Shown here one piece after another: positions 1-5,938 of a stretch of 12,513 nt of DNA; position 1 is the first letter of the stretch; each line of letters opens with the position of its first letter. This DNA comes from Acidobacteriota bacterium (GTDB lineage Bacteria > Acidobacteriota > Terriglobia > Terriglobales > SCQP01). Location of the stretch: positions 1 through 12,513 of the forward strand of contig JAKAOE010000009.1 of the NCBI GenBank assembly GCA_021823305.1. The letters are read 5' to 3'. The position numbers and the translations under genes are program-made. A model generated the notes under the pieces. The model was given only the letters and a program-made list of their open reading frames with translations, was not told where the DNA came from and searched no databases.

Positions 1-2
1 GC

Positions 3-1751
3 GCGCTCTTCGCCGAACTCGACTTCCACCACCTGCTGCGCGCCCTGCCCGCGCCCGGCGAGCTCCCGCCGCCCGAGTTGCATCTCGAAGCCCCCAGCGC
101 CGGGCTCGATGCCGCCGCCATGGCGGTGCTGCTCGCCGCCGGCGCCCCCGTCGCCCTTGCCTGGGGCAGGGAGGACGACGAGCTTGGCGCCGCCGCCGGC
201 AATGACTCCGGCCTGGTCGCCGCCGCCGCGCTGCCCGCCCTCGCCGCCGCCCTCGCCGCCCCCGGCCACCGCTGGCAGCTTGCCGACGCCAAGGCCGACC
301 GCCCCCGGTTCGCCGCCTGCGGCCTGCCTCAACCCGCGCGCGACCCCGCCGCGCTCGACGACGTCTCCCTTCTCGCCTACCTCGACGACCCTACCGCCGG
401 CGACTACTCGCTCGCCGCCGTCGCCCAGCGCCTGCACCTGCCCGCTCCCGCTGACGCCGGTCAGGCCGCCCGCGTTGTCGCAGCCGCCGCCCCCGTACTG
501 CGCTCGCGCGCCGAAGCCTCCGGCCAGTGGCCGGTCTACCGCGATCTCGACCTGCCCGTGCTCGCCGTGCTCGAGGACATGGAAGCCGCCGGCGTCAAGC
601 TCGAACCGGAACCCCTCGCCGCCCTCTCACGCGACCTCGACCGCCGCTGCCAGGAGCTCCAGGAAAAGGTCTTCGAGCTCGCCGGCACTCGCTTCAACCT
701 CAACTCGCCCCAGCAGCTCGCCGGCGTGCTCTTCACCCAGCTCGGCCTGCCCGCCCCCGCCCGCCGCGGCAAGACCAAGTCGTTCTCCACCGCCTCCGAG
801 GTCCTGGAAGATCTCGATCACCCCGTCATCGCTCCCATCCTCGAGTACCGCCAGTCCTCCAAGCTCAAGTCCACCTACGCCGATGCGCTCCCGCCGCTGA
901 TCTCGCCCGCCACCGGCCGCCTTCACACCACCTTTGTCCTCACCGGCGCCGCCACCGGCCGCATTGCCAGCACCAACCCCAACCTGCAGAACATCCCCAT
1001 CCGCAGCGAGATCGGCCGCGAGATCCGCGCCGCCTTCGTTCCCGCGCCCGGCCATCTCCTGCTCGCCGCCGACTACTCCCAGATTGAATTGCGCCTGCTC
1101 GCCCACTTCAGCCAGGACCCGCTCCTGCTCGCCGCCTACCGCCGCGGCGACGACATTCACAGCCTCACCGCCTCGGAAGTCTTCGGCGTCCCGCCGCTGA
1201 TGCTCAGCGAGGAGCACCGCCGCCGCGCCAAGGCGGTGAACTTCGGCATCGTCTATGGCCTCTCCGCCTTCGGCCTGGCGCGCCAGCTCGGCATCCCCCA
1301 AGCCGAGGCCGCGCGCTTCATCCAGCGCTACTTCGAGCGCTACGCCGGCGTTCGCGCCTACATCGAGCGCGAGCTCGATGCCGCGCGCCGCCAGGGCCGC
1401 GTCCGCACCCTCTTCGGCCGCATCCGCCCCATCCCCAACCTCGACGCCCGTAATCCCGCCCTCCGCGGCTTCGCCGAGCGCACCGCCATCAACTCGCCGC
1501 TGCAGGGCACCGCCGCCGACCTGATCAAGCTGGCCATGATCCGCCTGCGCCCCCTGCTCGCCGCCCATCGCGCCCGCATGGTGCTGCAGGTCCACGACGA
1601 GTTGGTGTTCGAAGTCCCGGAAGCCGAAGCCCCCGCGCTCGCCCGCACCGTCCGCCGCGAAATGGAGCACGTCGCCGATTTGGCCGTCCCCCTGCGCGTC
1701 GAAGTCGGCGCCGGCCGCAACTGGCGCGACCTAGCGCCGCTGGCTGAGTAG
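3..1751 (+). CDS. polA: DNA polymerase I, C-terminal part (5' end outside window)
   Basis: This is the family A DNA polymerase used in Okazaki-fragment processing and excision repair. The frame is open to the left edge (it reads ALFAELDFHHLL from base 3), so the gene begins upstream and the apparent TTG at 78 is internal; the 5'-nuclease domain is missing only because of the window edge. Polymerase motif A (DYSQIELRLLAHF) starts at 1071, motif B on the O helix (RRAKAVNFGIVYG, with the Lys, Phe and Tyr positions kept) lies at about 1221-1259, and motif C (VHDE) at 1590-1601. The proofreading region (about 100-530) keeps one Asp in DDVSLLAYL but shows neither the DxE of exo I nor the YxxxD of exo III, so 3'-5' exonuclease activity is probably absent, as in Taq polymerase. 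The C-terminus ends normally just after the palm domain and overlaps the convergent FecR-domain gene by 21 bp. The family assignment is certain. Confidence 0.97.
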   Translation, partial: ALFAELDFHHLLRALPAPGELPPPELHLEAPSAGLDAAAMAVLLAAGAPVALAWGREDDELGAAAGNDSGLVAAAALPALAAALAAPGHRWQLADAKADRPRFAACGLPQPARDPAALDDVSLLAYLDDPTAGDYSLAAVAQRLHLPAPADAGQAARVVAAAAPVLRSRAEASGQWPVYRDLDLPVLAVLEDMEAAGVKLEPEPLAALSRDLDRRCQELQEKVFELAGTRFNLNSPQQLAGVLFTQLGLPAPARRGKTKSFSTASEVLEDLDHPVIAPILEYRQSSKLKSTYADALPPLISPATGRLHTTFVLTGAATGRIASTNPNLQNIPIRSEIGREIRAAFVPAPGHLLLAADYSQIELRLLAHFSQDPLLLAAYRRGDDIHSLTASEVFGVPPLMLSEEHRRRAKAVNFGIVYGLSAFGLARQLGIPQAEAARFIQRYFERYAGVRAYIERELDAARRQGRVRTLFGRIRPIPNLDARNPALRGFAERTAINSPLQGTAADLIKLAMIRLRPLLAAHRARMVLQVHDELVFEVPEAEAPALARTVRREMEHVADLAVPLRVEVGAGRNWRDLAPLAE

Positions 1752-2432
1752 CGCCGCGAGGCGACTGGAGCCGGCAACGATGCGCCGGTCGCGCGCCGCG
1801 TTCCAGGCGTCCCAACCATCCGCCGGCGCTGCGTCCACGATCTGGTACTGCGGATCGTTCGCGCCCACCACCGTCATCGTCTCCCCGGCGCGCACCACCG
1901 CGCTGCCGTGTGCCGTCGCAACGTCCGCCGCGCCCGATCGTACGGTGATCACCGTCTGATCGTCCGAATTCACCTCGATGCGGAACACGCCCTCGCCCCG
2001 CGGCCGCACCGCGGCCAGCGGTGTGTCGATCTCGGCGCTCGCCCGTGCTCCGCGCAGCACTGCGAAATCGGCCAAGCCGTGCTCCACCGACGCCTGCAAA
2101 TCGTCCCACCGCAGCGTCAGCAGCGTCGCCTGCGCGTCGCCGTCCAGCCGCAGAAAGTCGGCGTAGTCGAGCGCGATCTCCGCCCGCGCGCCCGCCGCCG
2201 TCGCCACCCGGTCGCCCGCCAACAGCGGTGTGTTGACGCCGCCCGGCGTCCAGGCTGCGGTCTCCGCCGCCTGGCCGCCGGCCGCGCCGCGTTGGACGGA
2301 GACCTCTCCCGCGCGCCAGCTCAGCCGCGCCACGCCGTTGCCGCCCGGCGCCGCCGCCTGTGCCATCGCGCTGGCCGCCAACGCAAGCACAACTCCCGCC
2401 GTCCACCCGCCCTGCCGTCTCGCCCCCTGCAT
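1731..2432 (-). CDS. Short exported FecR-domain protein
   Basis: This 233-residue protein carries an N-terminal signal peptide (basic QGARRQ, hydrophobic core at about 12-25, likely cleavage after AMAQA). A FecR-like beta domain follows at roughly 35-190, with the typical wording GVARLSWRAGEVSVQRG, VNTPLLAGDRVAT, ALDYADFLRLD and VFRIEVNSDDQTVITVRSGAADV. It is therefore probably periplasmic or cell-surface, not the inner-membrane anti-sigma FecR itself, since no cytoplasmic anti-sigma segment is seen. In many acidobacterial relatives, as I recall them, the FecR domain is followed by a long Tyr/Trp/Pro-rich tail; here the protein stops soon after DAWNAARDRRI, so it is a short form or a truncated one. 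The start ATG is preceded by a GGGGG tract six bases upstream. Its last codons overlap the end of polA on the other strand. Its function is unknown. Confidence 0.85.
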   Translation of the reverse strand: MQGARRQGGWTAGVVLALAASAMAQAAAPGGNGVARLSWRAGEVSVQRGAAGGQAAETAAWTPGGVNTPLLAGDRVATAAGARAEIALDYADFLRLDGDAQATLLTLRWDDLQASVEHGLADFAVLRGARASAEIDTPLAAVRPRGEGVFRIEVNSDDQTVITVRSGAADVATAHGSAVVRAGETMTVVGANDPQYQIVDAAPADGWDAWNAARDRRIVAGSSRLAALLSQRR

Positions 2433-2487
2433 TGCTTGCCCCCTGTGCTGCCACCTTCAACCCTGACGGGGCGCCGATGTTTCGAGA

Positions 2488-2495
2488 TTTATAAT
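2488..2495. promoter_or_regulatory. Symmetrical -10-like box in the FecR/pruA divergent gap
   Basis: The plus strand reads TATAAT at 2490-2495 and the minus strand reads TATAAA over 2493-2488, so the same AT-rich core could serve both divergent genes. On the plus strand, transcription would begin near 2502, right at the second ATG of the dehydrogenase (2503). On the minus strand it would leave a leader of about 49 bases before the FecR gene. No good -35 box is seen at 17 bp on either strand (CTGACG at 2463-2468 is 21 bp away). This is inferred from sequence only. Confidence 0.4.
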
Positions 2496-4095
2496 GGATT
2501 CTATGGCCCTCGCTGATACCGCTGCTCCTGCCACGCCGGACGTGGCCCACCTCCCCGAGTTCCGCAACGAGCCGCTGACCGATTTCTCACGTCCCGAGAA
2601 CCGCCAGTGCTACCAAGCCGCCCTGGCCGAGGTGCGTGCCGAGCTCGGCCGCGAATATGACAACCGCATCGGCGACCGCCGCGTGCGCAGCGAGAAGAAG
2701 TTCAAGTCCCACAACCCCTCGCGCAGTTCCGAAGTCGTCGGCGTCCACCAGGAAAACACCCCCGACGCCGCCCGCGAGGCCATCGCCGCCGCCGCCCTCA
2801 CCTTCGAGTGCTGGCGCCTGTCCAAGCCCGAAAAGCGGGTCGAGATCCTCATCCGCGCCGCCGACATCTTCCGTCGCCGCAAGGCCTACTACTCCGCTTG
2901 GCTCACCTATGAGGTCGGCAAGACCGCGCCCGAAGCCGACGCCGACATTGCCGAGACGATCGACTTCCTCGAGTATTACGGCCGCCAGCAGCTTCGCCTC
3001 TCCGGCCCCCAGCCCGTCACCCAGCTCCCCGGCGAGCACGACCGCATGGTCTACATCCCGCTCGGTGTCGGCGCGGTCATCCCACCCTGGAACTTCCCCA
3101 TGGCCATCACCGCCGGCATGACCTCGGCCGCCCTCGTCGCCGGCAACACCGTCGTGCTCAAGCCCTCGAGCGACTCGCCCACCATCGCCGCCAAGTTCGT
3201 CGAGGTGCTGGAGGAGGCCGGCCTGCCCGCCGGCGTGGTCAACTTCGTCACCGGCGGCGGCTCAACCGTCGGCGAGGCGCTGGTGGTGGATCCGCGCATC
3301 CGCTTCATCTCCTTCACCGGTTCCAAGACGGTCGGCCTCGACATCAACCGCAAGGCCGCCGAAACTCCCAAGGGCCAGAGGTGGATCAAGCGCACCGTGC
3401 TCGAGATGGGCGGCAAGGACGCCATCCTGGTGGATGAGGACGCCGACTTCGACGCCGCCATCGAGGGTGTCACCGTCTCCGCCTTCGGCTATCAGGGCCA
3501 GAAGTGCTCCGCCTGCAGCCGCGCCATCGTGCACGAGAAGATCTACGACCGCTTCGTCGCCGCTCTCGCCGAGCGCGCCAAGAAGATCAAGGTCGGCGAC
3601 GCCGCCGACCCCGCCAACTACATGGGCCCGGTCATCAACGAGCGCTCGCTCAACAACACCCTGCGCTACATCGAGATCGGCAAGCAGGAGGGCCGCCTGG
3701 TCCATGGCGGCGGCCGCGGCGACGCCGCCGGCTTCTTCGTCGAGCCCACCATCATCGCCGACATCCAGCCCACCGCCCGCCTGGCGCAGGAAGAAGTCTT
3801 CGCTCCGGTGCTGGCCGTGATCAAGTGCAAGAGCTTCGAGGAAGGCCTCGCCATCGCCAACAACACCGAGTACGGCCTCACCGGCGCCGTCTACACCCGC
3901 GATCCCAGGAAGCTGGAGCAGGCCGCCGAGGAGTTCCACGTCGGCAACCTCTACCTCAACCGCAAGTGCACCGGCGCCATGGTCGGCGCCCACCCCTTCG
4001 GCGGCTTCAACATGTCCGGCACCGACAGCAAAGCCGGCGGCCCCGACTACCTCCTCCTCTTCACCCAAGCCAAGTCCATCGCCAAAAAGCTCTAG
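2494..4095 (+). CDS. pruA: L-glutamate gamma-semialdehyde dehydrogenase (1-pyrroline-5-carboxylate dehydrogenase)
   Basis: This cytoplasmic NAD-dependent aldehyde dehydrogenase oxidises glutamate-5-semialdehyde to glutamate, the second step of proline (and arginine) catabolism. The 533-residue protein matches the single-domain RocA-type enzyme (about 515 residues), not the long bifunctional PutA. Visible landmarks are PPWNFP with the catalytic Asn200, the cofactor-binding VLKPS (Lys223), FTGSKTVG (275-281), the general base Glu304 in LEMGGKD, the nucleophile Cys338 in GYQGQKCSACSR (a wording typical of this subfamily), and EEVFAPV (434-440). No proline dehydrogenase gene lies nearby. Two ATGs are possible, 2494 and 2503; a TATAAT box at 2490-2495 overlaps the first, so a leaderless message beginning at 2503 is likely, giving three residues fewer. 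There is no Shine-Dalgarno sequence. The gene is well preserved and matches the composition of the backbone. Confidence 0.96.
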   Translation: MDSMALADTAAPATPDVAHLPEFRNEPLTDFSRPENRQCYQAALAEVRAELGREYDNRIGDRRVRSEKKFKSHNPSRSSEVVGVHQENTPDAAREAIAAAALTFECWRLSKPEKRVEILIRAADIFRRRKAYYSAWLTYEVGKTAPEADADIAETIDFLEYYGRQQLRLSGPQPVTQLPGEHDRMVYIPLGVGAVIPPWNFPMAITAGMTSAALVAGNTVVLKPSSDSPTIAAKFVEVLEEAGLPAGVVNFVTGGGSTVGEALVVDPRIRFISFTGSKTVGLDINRKAAETPKGQRWIKRTVLEMGGKDAILVDEDADFDAAIEGVTVSAFGYQGQKCSACSRAIVHEKIYDRFVAALAERAKKIKVGDAADPANYMGPVINERSLNNTLRYIEIGKQEGRLVHGGGRGDAAGFFVEPTIIADIQPTARLAQEEVFAPVLAVIKCKSFEEGLAIANNTEYGLTGAVYTRDPRKLEQAAEEFHVGNLYLNRKCTGAMVGAHPFGGFNMSGTDSKAGGPDYLLLFTQAKSIAKKL

Positions 4096-4148
4096 CTGCC
4101 AGCCACCCGTGTTCTGGTACCCTCTTAGCCGGCGGGCCCCGCCTGCCG

Positions 4149-4172
4149 GTCGGTAGAACGGCTACCAGCGAC
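4149..4172. repeat. Imperfect inverted repeat upstream of the methyltransferase
   Basis: GGTAG (4152-4156) and CTACC (4162-4166) form a 5-bp perfect hairpin with loop AACGG, and GTCG/CGAC extend it outward with a two-base offset. It ends 17 bases before the methyltransferase start, so it could be an operator or an mRNA hairpin that tunes expression. No dedicated controller (C) protein gene is visible in the window. The arms are short and chance occurrence is quite possible. Confidence 0.3.
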
Positions 4173-4188
4173 GCGCCTGCTAGGCGAA

Positions 4189-5223
4189 ATGCCATCGAAG
4201 AACCAGACGCCGCCCAATGGCAGGCCCGCTCGACGCGCCCCGCGAGCCGCAGACCCCGCCGCACGAGGGAACGGCGCACCCCGCATCCCCGCGCCAACTC
4301 CGCGGCCCGGCGGAAGCGTCGCGCCCTACTTCACGGACGGGTACCGCCACACCTTCGTGGGCGAGTCGCTCTTAGTGCACGCCGACTGTATGGCATGGAT
4401 GCGCGGGCTCCCGAGTAGCTGCGTCCACGGGGTCGTCACGGACCCGCCATACGGCCTCAAGGAGTACGATGTCGACCAGCTGCAGAAGATGGAAGGCGGC
4501 AACGGAGGGATCTGGCGGCTTCCGCCCAGCTTCGACGGCTCCTCGCGCCAGCCGCTGCCGAGATTCACCGCCCTCAACGTTGGCGAGAGGGAACGGATTT
4601 CCGAATTCTTCACGGAATGGGCAAGAGAGACGGAGCGCGTCCTGAAGCCCGGAGGTCACGTGCTAATCGCCTGCAACCCCTTCCTCTGTCAGCTCGTCTA
4701 CGCTGCGCTTGTCGCCGGCGGCCTGGAGTTCCGCGGCCAGATCGTGCGGGTGGTCCGCACCTTCCGGGGAGGAGACCGGCCCAAAGGGGCGGAATCCGAA
4801 TTCCCGGACGTTTGCTCCCTTCCTAGAGGCTGTCACGAACCGTGGGGAATCCTCAGAAAGGCATTGCCCCCAGGCAGGACCGTCGCTGACTGCCTCAAGG
4901 ACCACGGGACCGGCGCGCTCCGACGCTCGCGGAGCGGCTCGCCCTTCCTCGACGTAATCCCAAGCCGGCGCACATCGCTAGAGGAGAGACGAGTGGGCGG
5001 GCATCCGAGCCTTAAGCCCCAGGAGCTCATGCGCCAGCTCGTATGGGCCGTCCTTCCGCTCGGCAGGGGCGTGATCCTCGACCCGTTCACGGGCGCAGGC
5101 TCTACCGTCGCTGCCGCAACGGCGCTCGGGCTACACTGCATAGGCGTCGAGAGGAGAGCAAAGTTCTTTCAAGCGGCGACGGCCGCCGTTCCCAAGCTCG
5201 CGGATCTTCCGGGGCTACGCTAG
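4189..5223 (+). CDS. DNA methyltransferase, beta-type motif order (probably N6-adenine)
   Basis: This SAM-dependent DNA amino-methyltransferase has 344 residues. The catalytic motif IV reads TDPPYGL (84-90), followed by VLKPGGHVLIACNP (151-164), a central variable region of about 165-260 likely to hold target recognition, then HPSLKPQ (272-278), the SAM-binding motif I DPFTGAGST (298-306) and the ribose-binding acid in GVER (319-322). Catalytic motif before SAM motif is the beta order. DPPY favours adenine over N4-cytosine, though it does not prove it. The first 45 residues are Pro/Arg/Ala-rich and outside the domain, so a later start (GTG at 4357) is possible; ATG 4189 is kept because AGG lies just upstream. 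No restriction endonuclease gene is adjacent. It precedes the nucleotidyltransferase/DUF262 pair by 101 bp and may mark self DNA for them. Codon use is unlike the flanking genes. Confidence 0.9.
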   Translation: MPSKNQTPPNGRPARRAPRAADPAARGNGAPRIPAPTPRPGGSVAPYFTDGYRHTFVGESLLVHADCMAWMRGLPSSCVHGVVTDPPYGLKEYDVDQLQKMEGGNGGIWRLPPSFDGSSRQPLPRFTALNVGERERISEFFTEWARETERVLKPGGHVLIACNPFLCQLVYAALVAGGLEFRGQIVRVVRTFRGGDRPKGAESEFPDVCSLPRGCHEPWGILRKALPPGRTVADCLKDHGTGALRRSRSGSPFLDVIPSRRTSLEERRVGGHPSLKPQELMRQLVWAVLPLGRGVILDPFTGAGSTVAAATALGLHCIGVERRAKFFQAATAAVPKLADLPGLR

Positions 5224-5240
5224 CCGCAACCGCGCCGGGT

Positions 5241-5258
5241 ACTGCGCGCCCGCGCAGT
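5241..5258. repeat. Perfect 8-bp inverted repeat between methyltransferase and nucleotidyltransferase genes
   Basis: ACTGCGCG (5241-5248) is exactly complementary to CGCGCAGT (5251-5258), which would fold as a seven-pair, GC-rich stem with a four-base loop. A perfect palindrome, CAGCGCTG, follows at 5268-5275. There is no T tract, so a classical intrinsic terminator is not supported; an operator, an attenuating RNA hairpin or a weak terminator are possible. It sits 18 bases after the methyltransferase stop and before the -10-like box of the next gene. Confidence 0.45.
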
Positions 5259-5296
5259 CCAGCGCGACAGCGCTGCGCCGCGCTGCCGATATCCGG

Positions 5297-5302
5297 TATA
5301 CT
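5297..5302 (+). promoter_or_regulatory. -10-like box upstream of the nucleotidyltransferase/DUF262 pair
   Basis: TATACT matches the sigma-70 -10 consensus at five of six positions and lies 22 bases before the ATG at 5325, in a stretch that is otherwise GC-rich. No -35 match is seen at 16-18 bp. If functional, it would let the second and third island genes be transcribed independently of the methyltransferase. Confidence 0.35.
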
Positions 5303-5324
5303 GCGTCACGCTGGACATAGCGCA

Positions 5325-5930
5325 ATGACCCCCAGCGAGTTCCGGGAGATGATCGAGCGGCGAAGCGACGCCGAGATGCTGGCTCCATGCCTCACCGACG
5401 ACGCGGTGCCATTCGCATTCGACGCCGACTCAAACGCGTGGAGCGCGTTCCGGCGCTCACTCGCCGCCGAACTCGAAGCCGCGCCTGCTGACATCCGGCT
5501 CGTCGGAAGCGGAAGGCTCGGCTTCAGCCTTAAGCCACGGGCGCGCCTCCGCGCCTTCCGCGAAACGTCTGACCTCGATCTCCTCGTGGTGAGCGCCAGT
5601 GCATTCGACGCGATCTGGCAGGCGCTCCTCGAGGCCGTTTACCCGAGGGGCGTTAGCAACCTAGGCCCGTGGATTGCGGCGCGCCGCAATGAAGTTTACA
5701 CCGGGTGGGTTTCCCCAACGGACATCACCCTCGACAGGCAGATCTTCGGCCCGAGGGTCGACCCGCTCCTCGCCCGCAGCACCCAGTGGTTCAACGCCCT
5801 AAAGAAGGCAAGCGCGCACGTCGTGCGCCGGCACGAAAGCATAAAGGCTAGGCTTTACCGGACTTGGCGTCACGCTGAGCTATACCACCTCTACAGTCTC
5901 TCGGAGCTACGCGAGAGCCTCGCGCATTGA
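5325..5930 (+). CDS. Nucleotidyltransferase-fold protein paired with DUF262
   Basis: This 201-residue protein has the core signature of the polymerase-beta-like nucleotidyltransferase superfamily: a GS turn (LVGSGRLGFSL, Gly61-Ser62) and a DxD pair (SDLDLLVV, Asp83 and Asp85). Asp133 or Asp137 in SPTDITLD is a plausible third metal-binding acid. The gap of about 20 residues between GS and DxD is longer than in minimal (MNT-type) enzymes, which points to an insertion or a separate subfamily. The C-terminal helix-rich part (about 155-200, RRHESIKARLYRTWRHAELYHLYSL) is basic and aromatic. The frame is open further upstream into the methyltransferase gene, but ATG 5325 is chosen because it follows a -10-like box and the upstream part reads as arginine-rich noise. 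The stop overlaps the next gene's possible TTG start, which indicates translational coupling. Substrate and role are unknown; defence involvement is inferred from its neighbours. Confidence 0.78.
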   Translation: MTPSEFREMIERRSDAEMLAPCLTDDAVPFAFDADSNAWSAFRRSLAAELEAAPADIRLVGSGRLGFSLKPRARLRAFRETSDLDLLVVSASAFDAIWQALLEAVYPRGVSNLGPWIAARRNEVYTGWVSPTDITLDRQIFGPRVDPLLARSTQWFNALKKASAHVVRRHESIKARLYRTWRHAELYHLYSLSELRESLAH

Positions 5931-5938
5931 GAGCCAAA

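Noticed and set aside
1525..2550. Minus-strand frame of 341 residues over the FecR-domain gene
   Set aside because: It reads as arginine/glycine-rich noise, while the neighbouring frame has a signal peptide and a FecR domain.
4127..4150. GC-rich hairpin after pruA as an intrinsic terminator
   Set aside because: CCGGC/GCCGG can pair, but there is no T tract and alternative pairings compete, so no terminator call is made.
5043..5324. N-terminal extension of the nucleotidyltransferase-fold frame
   Set aside because: It overlaps the conserved SAM-binding end of the methyltransferase, and its text is arginine-rich without structure; a -10-like box lies between it and ATG 5325.
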